From Xiashengella succiniciproducens (GTDB lineage: Bacteria > Bacteroidota > Bacteroidia > Bacteroidales > Marinilabiliaceae): a DNA stretch of 64,000 nucleotides. Of the stretch, positions 8,491 through 16,965 are shown piece by piece; within the stretch, counting starts at the first letter, position 1, and every line of letters starts with the position of its first letter. The stretch covers positions 1,826,801-1,890,800 of the forward strand of contig NZ_CP098400.1 in NCBI RefSeq assembly GCF_023674465.1, written 5' to 3'. The position numbers were made by a program, and so were the translations under genes. Below the pieces are notes generated by a model. That model saw only the letters and a list, made by a program, of their open reading frames with translations. It had not been told where the DNA came from and made no database searches.

Positions 8491-9897
8491 ATGAAGATCC
8501 CAAAACTCATCCTTACGACCCTTACATTAATTTGTGCCGTTGTCACAATGGCAGCATCCGACGACACTACATCTGTCGTTTACAGACTTCCCATTTTCAG
8601 CAATATCAACAGCACCACATGGATTCACACCCAACGAGGCTTTGAAGAGGCTGAAGAGATCAATGCCGAAGCCATCCTTGTCCACCTCAACACTTATGGT
8701 GGTGAGGTAGTCTTTGCCGACTCCATTCGCACAAAGATTCTCAATAGCAGGATACCTGTTTACGTCTTTATAGACAATAATGCAGCCAGTGCCGGAGCAT
8801 TGATTTCAATTGCAGCAAAGAAAATTTACATGCGTCCCGGTTCAAATATCGGTGCAGCAACAGTAGTGAACGCCACCGGTGAGGCAGCACCCGACAAGTA
8901 TCAGTCCTATATGCGTGCTACTATTCGTGCTACTGCCGAAGCACATGGCATGGATACTATCGTATCGGGCAACGATACGATAGTAAAATGGAAGCGCGAC
9001 CCACGCATCGCCGAAGCCATGGTTGACGAAAGAGTAATAATTCCCGGTATATCCGAGGAAGGCCAGGTATTGACCTTTACAGCCAAGGAAGCATTTGAAA
9101 ACGGATACTGCGATGCTATTGTAAGCAGTATCGATGAAGTAAAGGAGCAAATTGGACTATCAGATGCAAAGGTTGTTTCATTCAAGCCATCCTTCTATGA
9201 CAATGTTAAGGGCTTTTTGACAAGTCCTGTACTAAGCGGCATTCTGATATTACTGATTATTGGCGGTATTTATTTCGAGATGCAGTCTCCCGGTATTGGA
9301 TTTCCGCTGGTGGTGGCAATATGTGCCGCGGTACTGTATTTCGCTCCACTCTATCTGGACGGACTGGCAGAAAACTGGGAAATCCTGATCTTTATAATTG
9401 GTATCGCACTGATTGCTCTTGAAATCTTTGTGATTCCGGGCTTCGGAGTAGCAGGTATTTCGGGAATAATACTGACTATCACCGGACTCACGCTAAGTCT
9501 GGTAGATAATGTAATATTCGATTTTTCAGGAGTTCACCCCGAAAAATTCTTTACTGCGCTTCTTACAGTCATTTTATCACTTGCAGGTGGAGTCATTTTG
9601 GCAATATATTTGAGTAATAAATTAGTTGGAAGCAAGACAGGTCCGTTTGCCCGTATTGCACTCCACACATCGCAGGAAATAGACAAAGGTTATGTAGGTG
9701 TAGATACAAGCATTTCTCACCTGGTAGGTAGAACCGGAGAGGCTGTAACCGACCTGAGGCCTGCCGGTACAGTAATGATAGATGGAGAATTATATGATGC
9801 ACGTGCTACTGAGGGCTTTATTGAGAAGGGCGAGATTGTAAAAGCAATCAAATATCAGTATGGACAACTGAATGTACGACGTGTCTCAAAACAGTAA
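8491..9897 (+). CDS. NfeD family membrane-bound serine protease
   Basis: The N-terminal half is a ClpP-like serine protease domain (motifs LNTYGGEV and NNAASAGALISIAAKKI, where the serine of ASAG is the likely nucleophile). It is followed by about four or five membrane helices (roughly residues 235-380) and a C-terminal OB-fold domain (GRTGEAVTDLRPAGTVMIDGE). A signal peptide precedes it. Full-length NfeD proteins of this type are thought to cleave membrane proteins, usually with a stomatin-like partner, but none is adjacent here. The ATG at 8491 is preferred over the TTG eight codons upstream. Confidence 0.9.
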   Translation: MKIPKLILTTLTLICAVVTMAASDDTTSVVYRLPIFSNINSTTWIHTQRGFEEAEEINAEAILVHLNTYGGEVVFADSIRTKILNSRIPVYVFIDNNAASAGALISIAAKKIYMRPGSNIGAATVVNATGEAAPDKYQSYMRATIRATAEAHGMDTIVSGNDTIVKWKRDPRIAEAMVDERVIIPGISEEGQVLTFTAKEAFENGYCDAIVSSIDEVKEQIGLSDAKVVSFKPSFYDNVKGFLTSPVLSGILILLIIGGIYFEMQSPGIGFPLVVAICAAVLYFAPLYLDGLAENWEILIFIIGIALIALEIFVIPGFGVAGISGIILTITGLTLSLVDNVIFDFSGVHPEKFFTALLTVILSLAGGVILAIYLSNKLVGSKTGPFARIALHTSQEIDKGYVGVDTSISHLVGRTGEAVTDLRPAGTVMIDGELYDARATEGFIEKGEIVKAIKYQYGQLNVRRVSKQ

Positions 9898-10040
9898 AAA
9901 CCTGCTGATTATGCGCTGTGGTAAAGTCTATTATGAAATGAAATAAAATTTATTTGCCCCGGTGGCAATGAAATTTAAAATTTTGTATTTTTCAGGCGTT
10001 AATAATCTGTATTTTTAACTTAATAAAATAGCTTAATAAA

Positions 10041-10253
10041 ATGAAAGGAAAGAAGCTTCCCAAGAGAAATTCCGGGATGTATGAAGATGAGAATTCTTTC
10101 AGCAAATCGGGGGTAAAGCTAAGTAAACAAAGGCGTTCCAAAAAGCCATCCATTTATGATGAAATGGACGAATTAGAGGAATTAGATTTTGAAGGCAGGG
10201 ATTACGGCAGTATCGATGATCTTTATGATAACGACGAAGAGTTCGATGACTGA
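10041..10253 (+). CDS. Small charged protein of unknown function
   Basis: A 70-residue protein, basic in the first half (MKGKKLPKRN, KLSKQRRSKKP) and strongly acidic in the second (DEMDELEEL through DDLYDNDEEFDD). It has no signal peptide and no known motif. A good start context, a strong terminator straight behind it and codon use like its neighbours support it as a real gene. The charge split resembles small nucleic-acid- or ribosome-associated proteins, but no function can be claimed. Confidence 0.7.
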   Translation: MKGKKLPKRNSGMYEDENSFSKSGVKLSKQRRSKKPSIYDEMDELEELDFEGRDYGSIDDLYDNDEEFDD

Positions 10254-10283
10254 GTATTAAATGAAATTTTCAAACTAAAGAGG

Positions 10284-10322
10284 CAGGCAGTTAAACCAGG
10301 TTTAACTGCCTGTTATATTTTT
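10284..10322 (+). terminator. Rho-independent terminator
   Basis: A near-perfect palindrome (CAGGCAGTTAAACC paired with GGTTTAACTGCCTG) followed by TTATATTTTTA, 30 bases behind the small charged protein gene. Confidence 0.9.
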
Positions 10323-10386
10323 ACTTTAACCCAATATTAACAGCACCAGCACTGCTATCTAAAGGTATTTTTATTATAATTGCGTC

Positions 10387-10815
10387 ATGAGACTCAACAC
10401 AAGATCCATATTATCACTGTTGGTGTTGCTCACTTTCCTTCCTGCAACAATCGGTTATGCATTTTTCAGGCATAGCTGTAGCATATGCCATTATTCAAAG
10501 GTTGAGACTGCTCTGGCAGTGGTAATGCATTCCGAAGACGATCATGAGTGCTACTGCGTTGAAGATTGCGAAAGCGAGGATCACGAGCACGAATGTGACA
10601 TGGATCTTAAGAAGTTGGAACTACCCTTCACATCTGAGGATGATGACATTAAGCTGATAACACCCGTTGTGCATGACGACAGTCTAGTGGCTGCAACACT
10701 CTGCACCTCAGGTGACTTCTGTACCTGCAATGATATCACAATCAGGGAAACACTACCCTCCGTACCAATAAGTGGCCAGAGTCTGCTGGTCCAAAACTGC
10801 GTTTTCAGATTATGA
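10387..10815 (+). CDS. Secreted Cys/His-rich protein next to a metal-type TonB receptor
   Basis: A 142-residue protein with a signal peptide (about residues 1-24) and many possible metal ligands: HSCSICHYS, then a run rich in D, E, H and C around residues 50-75 (HECYCVEDCE, DHEHECDMD), then LCTSGDFCTCND. It resembles the small Cys-rich proteins that sit in front of copper-type TonB receptors in Bacteroidota, but the family cannot be named with certainty. It lies 59 bases before the receptor and 2.3 kb before an HMA protein, so a role in metal binding or delivery at the envelope is likely. Confidence 0.75.
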   Translation: MRLNTRSILSLLVLLTFLPATIGYAFFRHSCSICHYSKVETALAVVMHSEDDHECYCVEDCESEDHEHECDMDLKKLELPFTSEDDDIKLITPVVHDDSLVAATLCTSGDFCTCNDITIRETLPSVPISGQSLLVQNCVFRL

Positions 10816-10874
10816 TGTTCACCTGGCTGACCACATAGGCAAGCTAGTGTTTTACATCGTAATATTTGAAAACA

Positions 10875-13124
10875 ATGAAAATCAGAATAATTAGCCTCGT
10901 ACTATTTTTAAGTACATTTTATACTCTTTCAGCACAAACTGTTGTAAAGGGTCGCGTCTTTGATACAGATCAAAACTCCAAAAATCCCATTCCAGGAGCC
11001 AACGTATACTGGGCTGAGACCACCATTGGCGTATCGACAGATGCAGATGGTCATTTCAGTCTCCCATGGAATGGTGAAAAGAAGAAGCTCGTAATAAGCT
11101 TTGTAGGATATAAATCAGACACCTTATTATTAAACTCCCCTGCTGACAATGTACAAATTGCTTTAAAACAAGAGCTGGAACTAGACGAAGTGGTTGTAAG
11201 CAGTCGAGGAGCAGGTTCCCACATGTCAAGAGTTAATCCGGTTACCACGGTAGTGATTACCTCAGCCGAGCTGTGCAAGGCTGCCTGCTGCAGCCTTGCC
11301 GAGAGTTTCGAAACCAACGCCTCTGTTGACGTCTCTTATTCAGATGCAGCAACCGGCGCCAGACGTATCCAACTTCTTGGTCTTTCCGGACTTTACGTTC
11401 AGATGCTTACCGAGAATATGCCCGACAGCCGTGGTCTGGCCTCAGTCTATGGCCTTGACTATGTACCCGGTCCCTGGATGGAATCCATACAGGTATCAAA
11501 AGGTGCTGCCTCCATAACAAACGGATATGAGTCCCTCACCGGACAAATCAACGTACAGTACAAGAAGCCCGAAAATGCGGAGACATTATTTGTAAACGGT
11601 TTTGCAAGTTCATCAGGTCGTGTTGAGAGTAATGTAAATACTGGCTTCAACGTCAGTTCCAAATGGTCGTCTGCAATACTTGCACATGCATCGGCCGACG
11701 CTCAGAAAAACGATCACAATCATGACGGTTTCCTTGACGAACCGCTGACAACGCGCTACATCTTTATGAACAGGTGGGCTGGTCACCTGAATCCTTATCT
11801 CACCACTCAGTTTGGTGTTAAGGTTCTTGACGAAGAACGCACCGGTGGTCAGGCAGCTTTCAACCGCAACCGTCCCTACACAGAGCAGGATGCATATGGC
11901 ATAGACATCGATACACAGAATGCATCTGCATTCTTCAAATTGGGTTATGTATTTCCCAATGATTCAAACTCAAGTGTAGCAATGGTAGCAAACTACAGTT
12001 ACCATGACCAGGCTTCACTCTATGGAGTAAAGGAGTATGATGCGACGCAAAACTACTTTGCAGGAAACCTGATTCTGGCATCTCACTTTGGACTAGGTGA
12101 TGCGCACAAGTACACTGCCGGTATCAACTATATGTATGATGACCTTGCAGAAAAATTAGATGGCGACCTTTCAAAAGTATTTGGTGAAGCTGCACCAAGA
12201 ACAGAGAGCGTTATTGGTGCTTACTTCCAATATAGTTTTGTTGTACCTGAGAAACTCACTTTTATGTTGGGTATCAGAGGTGACCATCACAATATGTTTG
12301 GTAACTTCTTTACCCCACGGATGCACGTGCGCTATAGTCCCAGTGAGCACTTTGTGTTTCGCGGATCAGCAGGCAAGGGCTATCGTACTCCCAATGTACT
12401 GGCAGAAAACAACAGTATCCTGGGATCTTCACGTCTGATCTACCTCCCCGACGAGATCAAGATGGAAGAAGCATGGAACTACGGTCTGAACTTCTCCTAC
12501 TATCTGCATGCCGGAGAGCGCGAGATAACATTCAACCTTGAGTATTACCGTACCGAGTTTGAAAACCAACTTATAATGGATATGGATCAAGACGTAAGGC
12601 AAGTACATTTTTACAACCTTGACGGCAGATCCTATTCAAATGTTTTTCAGGCAGAGGTATCAACCGAAATCTTCAGGGGATTTGATGTAGTAGCAGCATG
12701 GCGTCTGAATGATGTCAAACAGACGACAGACGGTAAATTGCAGGAGAAAGCATTGCAAAGCCGCTACAGAGGTATGCTCAACCTCTCATATGCCACTCCC
12801 CTGCCACGTTGGCAAGTGGACTTCACAGCCCAGTTTGCCGGTCCCGGTCGTATCCCGACCACCCAGGGGAATATGGCACACCTTCAAAGGCCCGACAGTT
12901 TTAACTCTTATCAGCTTTATCAGGGTCAGCTTACCAGATACTTTAAGCGTTGGAGCATTTATGCCGGCGTAGAAAATATAGGAAACTTCACCCAGGAGCA
13001 TCCTATTATTGATGCCGAAAGTCCATTCAGCGACAACTTCGACAGTTCACTGATTTGGGGCCCCCTGATGGGAAGGAAATTTTATTTCGGATTCAGATTT
13101 GCAATAGACAGACCAACAGCATAA
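10875..13124 (+). CDS. TonB-dependent receptor, probable metal or metallophore transporter
   Basis: Outer-membrane receptor of 749 residues. Order: signal peptide ending LSAQ; carboxypeptidase-like beta-sandwich (about 20-95: VVKGRVFDTDQN, then ISFVGYKSDTLLL); plug domain (about 105-225, with ELDEVVVSSRG ahead and GAASITNGYESLTGQINV at its end); then the beta-barrel, ending in FYFGFRFAID. The plug carries an unusual CKAACC motif. The neighbours, a Cys/His-rich secreted protein before it and an HMA protein after it, suggest copper or another soft metal as cargo. The ATG at 10875 is preferred to an upstream in-frame TTG. Confidence 0.92.
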   Translation: MKIRIISLVLFLSTFYTLSAQTVVKGRVFDTDQNSKNPIPGANVYWAETTIGVSTDADGHFSLPWNGEKKKLVISFVGYKSDTLLLNSPADNVQIALKQELELDEVVVSSRGAGSHMSRVNPVTTVVITSAELCKAACCSLAESFETNASVDVSYSDAATGARRIQLLGLSGLYVQMLTENMPDSRGLASVYGLDYVPGPWMESIQVSKGAASITNGYESLTGQINVQYKKPENAETLFVNGFASSSGRVESNVNTGFNVSSKWSSAILAHASADAQKNDHNHDGFLDEPLTTRYIFMNRWAGHLNPYLTTQFGVKVLDEERTGGQAAFNRNRPYTEQDAYGIDIDTQNASAFFKLGYVFPNDSNSSVAMVANYSYHDQASLYGVKEYDATQNYFAGNLILASHFGLGDAHKYTAGINYMYDDLAEKLDGDLSKVFGEAAPRTESVIGAYFQYSFVVPEKLTFMLGIRGDHHNMFGNFFTPRMHVRYSPSEHFVFRGSAGKGYRTPNVLAENNSILGSSRLIYLPDEIKMEEAWNYGLNFSYYLHAGEREITFNLEYYRTEFENQLIMDMDQDVRQVHFYNLDGRSYSNVFQAEVSTEIFRGFDVVAAWRLNDVKQTTDGKLQEKALQSRYRGMLNLSYATPLPRWQVDFTAQFAGPGRIPTTQGNMAHLQRPDSFNSYQLYQGQLTRYFKRWSIYAGVENIGNFTQEHPIIDAESPFSDNFDSSLIWGPLMGRKFYFGFRFAIDRPTA

Positions 13125-13142
13125 TAACTAATCAGAAAACCT

Positions 13143-13463
13143 ATGAAATACTTAGCAGCGATTTTAGCAACATTGTTTTTTGCAGTTGTCCCAATGACAG
13201 CGCAAAAAGCCAGTAAGAACGAGAAAGTAACCTACTGCGTCAGCATAGACTGCCAGGGTTGCATTGATAAGATAACTAAGGAACTGGCCTTTGAGAAGGG
13301 TGTAAGGGACTTGCAATTCAGCTTAGAGAAGAAAACTGTAACCGTCGTATATCGTGCCGATAAGCCGGTTGATACAGATAAGTGGGCTGAACAGATCAGG
13401 AAGCTGGGTTATGAAGTAAGCTACCTCGACGAAACAACACCTGAGCCTGCCAAGGCCAAGTAA
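13143..13463 (+). CDS. Periplasmic heavy-metal-associated (HMA) domain protein
   Basis: A 106-residue protein with a signal peptide (to about residue 20, PMTAQ) and one ferredoxin-like HMA domain. The metal motif is degenerate: VSIDCQGCIDKI gives CxxC at about 37-40, in place of the usual GMxCxxC. A second half with KKTVTVVYRAD and IRKLGYEVSYL completes the fold. It starts 18 bases after the TonB receptor and most likely takes metal ions released by it or passes them to another carrier. Confidence 0.9.
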   Translation: MKYLAAILATLFFAVVPMTAQKASKNEKVTYCVSIDCQGCIDKITKELAFEKGVRDLQFSLEKKTVTVVYRADKPVDTDKWAEQIRKLGYEVSYLDETTPEPAKAK

Positions 13464-13482
13464 CAAGTGGCTGACCGTAGTG

Positions 13483-13562
13483 TGCCCTGAGCCAGTCGAA
13501 GGGACCGCAAAAACTATGAAAGCATTCCTAAACAATAAAGGGTACCTTCGACAAGCTCAGGT
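13483..13562. repeat. Pair of inverted intergenic repeat units
   Basis: Two copies of a ~17-bp motif, CCTTCGACAAGCTCAGG at 13545-13561 and a variant in inverse orientation (CCCTGAGCCAGTCGAAGG) at about 13485-13502, face each other between two convergent genes. The motif looks like the short dispersed intergenic repeats common in many genomes. No other copy was found in this window. Confidence 0.6.
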
Positions 13563-13572
13563 ACCCTTTTTG
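13540..13572 (+). terminator. Terminator after the HMA gene
   Basis: Arms GGGTACCT and AGGTACCC, with the repeat unit CTTCGACAAGCTCAG forming arm and loop, followed by TTTTTGTTTTG. It closes the metal operon on the plus strand and may also act on the convergent gene. Confidence 0.75.
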
Positions 13573-13612
13573 TTTTGTATGTGACTAGATGGTGGGCATG
13601 AGCCTTTAGAAG

Positions 13613-14227
13613 CTACTTCACCATAAAGTCGAAGTAGAGCTTATCACCGATATAGCCCTTCAGCCTGTCCCCTATCTTCACAGGACCTACGCCTGCAGGA
13701 GTGCCAGTATATATCAGGTCTCCTATCTTCAGGGTAAAGTACTTTGACACATAGGATATAATAGCATCAATGCCGTTGATCATATCAGCACTATTACCCT
13801 TCTGGCGAACCTCATCATTAACAGTAAGTCTAAACTCAATATTGTTGAGGTCGGGAAAGTTTTCTACCGGGGTAAACTCGGACGAGATAACGGCCGAGTT
13901 ATCAAAGGCCTTGCACTTTTCCCAGGGCAATCCCTTTCCACGGAGTTCATCCTGAAGGTCACGGGCTGTGAAGTCCACACCCAGTCCTATTGCATCGTAA
14001 TAGCGGTTTGCAAATCTTTCCTCGATATTTTTCCCAAGTTTGTTGATACGGTAAACAAGCTCACATTCGTAATGAAACTCATTTGCAAAATCGGGGATAT
14101 AGAAAGGGCCATTATTTCTTAGCAGGGCTGAATCGGGCTTAATAAAAACCACGGGCTCCGCAGGAAGCGGATTTTTCAGTTCCCTGGCATGCTCCTCATA
14201 GTTGCGGCCTATACAAATTATCTTCAT
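13613..14227 (-). CDS. Fumarylacetoacetate hydrolase family protein
   Basis: A 204-residue single-domain member of the FAH superfamily, which contains hydrolases, decarboxylases and isomerases acting on acylpyruvate-type substrates with a bound divalent metal. Visible signatures are KIICIGRNYEEHARE at the start, FIKPDSALL, the metal-binding HYECELVY, GVDFTARDLQ and the glycine-rich end TGTPAGVGPVKIGD. The length matches the compact YcgM-like group. It lies 20 bases downstream of the exonuclease gene, so the two may be cotranscribed. The substrate is unknown. Confidence 0.9.
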   Translation of the reverse strand: MKIICIGRNYEEHARELKNPLPAEPVVFIKPDSALLRNNGPFYIPDFANEFHYECELVYRINKLGKNIEERFANRYYDAIGLGVDFTARDLQDELRGKGLPWEKCKAFDNSAVISSEFTPVENFPDLNNIEFRLTVNDEVRQKGNSADMINGIDAIISYVSKYFTLKIGDLIYTGTPAGVGPVKIGDRLKGYIGDKLYFDFMVK

Positions 14228-14247
14228 GATAGATTGGTAAAGCAGGA

Positions 14248-15018
14248 TTACTGATTATTGAATTTCCTCAGTTTGATATTAGTGATTACCTTTTTGGTAT
14301 AGAGGGGGAAATCACCGTTCATGATCCAGCCGTAATAACCGGGATCCTTTTCGAGAACCTCTTCTACCTTAACACCCTTGTATTTGCCAAAGTTGAACAC
14401 CTCCTCATCCTTATCGTTGTACACTATTCTTCCGGCAAAGTCAACGTTGCGACTGAAATTAGAAAACTCAGCAAGGAAGGCTACATCATTCTTGAGGTCC
14501 GGGTATCTTTCAAGCTGAGCCTTTAGTACCTCATAGGTAGCCTTTGTATCAGCCTCAGCACTGTGGGCATCCTTAAGGTCTTTGTCGCAATAAAACTTAT
14601 ATGCAGCCTCGAGGGTGCGGCGCTCCATTTTGTGGAAGATATTCTGGACATCTACAAGTTTGCGTTTAGTCATGTCGAAGTCCACCTCAGCACGCATAAA
14701 CTCCTCGGCCAACAAGGGTATATCAAACTTGATAGAGTTATAACCACCTATATCACACCCTTCCATAAACCTAGCCAATTCACGGGCAATGGCTTTGAAA
14801 GTTGGAGCATCCCTGACATCCTCGTCTGTGATGCCGTGAATAGCCGAGGCCTGTGGTGGAATCGGCATTTCGGGGTTTACCTTGTAGGTACGCGATTCTT
14901 CGGTACCGTTGATATGCACCTTGAGAATCGAGATCTCGACGATGCGATCCGTGGCGATGTTGACCCCGGTTGTTTCAAGGTCAAAAAATACGATTGGATT
15001 TTTTAGTTGAAGCTGCAT
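14248..15018 (-). CDS. 3'-5' exonuclease, DnaQ-like DEDDh family
   Basis: About 256 residues. Exo I FFDLETTGVN, Exo II GYNSIKFDIPLL and Exo III HSAEADTKATYEV give the full DEDDh set, so the nuclease should be active. A C-terminal ~70-residue module (NFGKYKGVKVEEVL, then YYGWIMNGDFPLYTK) resembles the small domain often found fused to such exonucleases in Bacteroidota. The ATG at 15018 (MQLQLKN) is preferred to the longer frame starting at 15081, whose first 21 residues look non-coding. It is divergent from the blaI-like gene. Confidence 0.9.
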   Translation of the reverse strand: MQLQLKNPIVFFDLETTGVNIATDRIVEISILKVHINGTEESRTYKVNPEMPIPPQASAIHGITDEDVRDAPTFKAIARELARFMEGCDIGGYNSIKFDIPLLAEEFMRAEVDFDMTKRKLVDVQNIFHKMERRTLEAAYKFYCDKDLKDAHSAEADTKATYEVLKAQLERYPDLKNDVAFLAEFSNFSRNVDFAGRIVYNDKDEEVFNFGKYKGVKVEEVLEKDPGYYGWIMNGDFPLYTKKVITNIKLRKFNNQ

Positions 15019-15091
15019 AGTTAAATAGTTGATTTCCCTAGAGAAATATTGTATTGCACAAAAATAGTATTCTTTTTCCAAGGAATTACAT

Positions 15092-15163
15092 TACGAAAAA
15101 CTTCGTAGAATATTTGCATTACGAAAACATTCGTATTAGATTCGTTCTACGAAACAATTCGTA
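15092..15163 (+). promoter_or_regulatory. Three evenly spaced BlaI-type operator palindromes
   Basis: Three 16-bp palindromes with consensus TACGAA-N4-TTCGTA lie at 15092-15107, 15120-15135 and 15148-15163. All half-sites are identical and only the four central bases differ. Their starts are exactly 28 bp apart. The last ends six bases before the BlaI-like start codon. They almost certainly bind the BlaI-like repressor encoded next, giving autoregulation, and could also affect the divergent exonuclease gene. Confidence 0.85.
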
Positions 15164-15169
15164 ATAACT

Positions 15170-15574
15170 ATGAGAACAAATTATCCGGAACCAACAGAAA
15201 GTGAAGTAGAAATCCTGCAGATACTGTGGCAGAAAGGTTCTGCCACAGTAAGGGAAGTTCATGAGGTACTTGAAACTAAAAAAGATGTGGGGTATACAAC
15301 CACCCTAAAGCTGATGCAGATAATGGTTGAAAAAGGCATTGTGGATCGTGACACTAGTAAGCGTATTCATATTTACAAGCCACTTATACCTCAGAGCTCA
15401 GTAGAGAACAACCTTATCAATAAGCTAAGGCAGAAAATTTTCAGAGGCTCAGCAAGCCGTCTTGTGATTGGCGCCCTTTCATCGGAGCCTGTTTCCGAGC
15501 AGGAGATAGAAGAGATAAGGGAGTTTTTGGATAGCTATACTAAAGACAATCACAGCAAAACATCACCCAAATGA
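15170..15574 (+). CDS. BlaI/MecI family transcriptional repressor
   Basis: A 134-residue winged-helix repressor. The N-terminal half holds the DNA-binding domain (PTESEVEILQILWQKGSATVREV, then GYTTTLKLMQIM), and the C-terminal half is the dimerisation and protease-cleavage region. Three identical palindromes stand directly upstream. Its stop codon overlaps the start of the M56 peptidase gene by four bases (ATGA), so the two are translationally coupled. In known pairs the M56 protein senses a signal and triggers cleavage of the repressor. The inducer here is unknown. Confidence 0.93.
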   Translation: MRTNYPEPTESEVEILQILWQKGSATVREVHEVLETKKDVGYTTTLKLMQIMVEKGIVDRDTSKRIHIYKPLIPQSSVENNLINKLRQKIFRGSASRLVIGALSSEPVSEQEIEEIREFLDSYTKDNHSKTSPK

Positions 15575-16965
15575 ATCTGATAGAACACTTTGCCCATCCG
15601 ATAATTTACGCCAGTGGCTGGACCATAGAGCTTACTGCAGTGGAGATACCCAATCTGGGCATGGTCACCACTGCAGAGCCGATGTACATAATTGATAGCA
15701 AACCGATGCTTAGCGGCATTTTTGATGAAAGCAGCATCATGCTGATCTTCTGGATTTACGTGACAGGAATGCTGCTCTATGCCTGCATTACAATGGCCGA
15801 TCACTACAGGTTGAAATCCATGGTCAGTAAAGCCTGGCAGGTCTCTGACCAGTGGCAGCAGACTATTATGCGCCTGTCAAGTGAACTGGGTATAAAAGCT
15901 CCTTTCTTGAAGATATCCGATAAACTAAGTTTTCCGGCTGTAATAGGTTTTGTAAAGCCTGTAATAATTGTGCCTCTGGCAATGATGAGTAATCTATCAA
16001 TAGCCGAGGTAGAAAGCATAATAATCCACGAGCTGTATCACATCAGGCGCAGGGATCATTGGGTAAACCTCTTCCAGCAGTTTATGGAGATACTCCTGTT
16101 TTTCCATCCAGCTATATGGATTCTCAACAAGCATATCCGCAAGGAAAGGGAAAACTGCGTTGACGAAAGAGTTGTTGTCCGCACCAGGGATCCGCAACTT
16201 TATGCTAAGGCACTATTACAACTTGAAGAACTGAGAACACTGCAAAGCAAGCTGGCTGTAGCAGCCACACAATCCAAATTCCATTTATTGCAGAGAATCA
16301 AAAACATCATGACTATGAAGACACAGAAGAGCAATCCGGCACACAAGATCGCAGGCATAATACTGATTGTGACAGCACTAGTTTCAGTAGCATGGATCAA
16401 CCCCGCCCTGAGCATTAATTCAAGAATTGATAAGGTAGCTCCTGAAACAGACAATGATAACACTTTTGTACCGGCACCTGCAACTAAGGATAGTGTGAAA
16501 ATCAAGAAGAAAGTTACAGCCATTGCTACCACTTCCATAACAGACACCCTGCCAGAACCTACTAGTATAATTGTTAATAACAAATCTGTTGCGTGGGCGG
16601 ACCTTGACGAGGAGCTTAAGCAGGAAATCATAGAATCTATGAAGGAGGCCAGAATTGCAATTGCCGAAGCAGGTAGGTCCATTGACAAGGCTGAAATGGA
16701 GGCCACGTTAAATGCAGTGAAGGCTGAACTAAGGGAAGCCGCGCAAGAATTAAAGATCCAACTTGAGCAAGTTGATTCCGAAGAATTTAAAAAGGAGATG
16801 GAGAATGTCAAAATTACTATCAAAAGGATAGCAGAAGAGACACGTCCAATGATTGACTCATTGATGCCTGTGGTTCTATCAGCGTTTGAGGTTGCTAAAG
16901 AAGCAGCATTGTATTCAATAATTTATCTTGAAGACTTATTAGAACCTAAATTGAGCGATTCGTAA
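15571..16965 (+). CDS. M56 (BlaR1-like) membrane metallopeptidase with IS-derived C-terminus
   Basis: Membrane zinc peptidase partner of the BlaI-like repressor. HELYH at residues 153-157 is the zinc motif, and RKERENCVDERVV follows it as in the family. Two oddities stand out. First, the N-terminus runs from GWTIELTAV almost directly into one membrane helix (about 55-75), so one or two of the expected N-terminal helices appear to be missing. Second, the last six codons (PKLSDS) and the stop lie inside the terminal repeat of an IS element. Without the IS the frame would end ETATEE, one residue shorter. The long helical tail (about 360-455) is rich in Ala, Glu and Lys. Confidence 0.85.
   Translation: MNLIEHFAHPIIYASGWTIELTAVEIPNLGMVTTAEPMYIIDSKPMLSGIFDESSIMLIFWIYVTGMLLYACITMADHYRLKSMVSKAWQVSDQWQQTIMRLSSELGIKAPFLKISDKLSFPAVIGFVKPVIIVPLAMMSNLSIAEVESIIIHELYHIRRRDHWVNLFQQFMEILLFFHPAIWILNKHIRKERENCVDERVVVRTRDPQLYAKALLQLEELRTLQSKLAVAATQSKFHLLQRIKNIMTMKTQKSNPAHKIAGIILIVTALVSVAWINPALSINSRIDKVAPETDNDNTFVPAPATKDSVKIKKKVTAIATTSITDTLPEPTSIIVNNKSVAWADLDEELKQEIIESMKEARIAIAEAGRSIDKAEMEATLNAVKAELREAAQELKIQLEQVDSEEFKKEMENVKITIKRIAEETRPMIDSLMPVVLSAFEVAKEAALYSIIYLEDLLEPKLSDS

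Noticed and set aside
13483-13562. Small mobile element between the HMA and FAH genes
   Set aside because: Only two ~17-bp inverted units and a terminator are present, with no target duplication, so it is recorded as a dispersed repeat.
15092-15163. CRISPR-like regular repeats
   Set aside because: Only three 16-bp units with 12-bp spacers, all palindromic and adjacent to a repressor gene. These are operators, not a CRISPR array.
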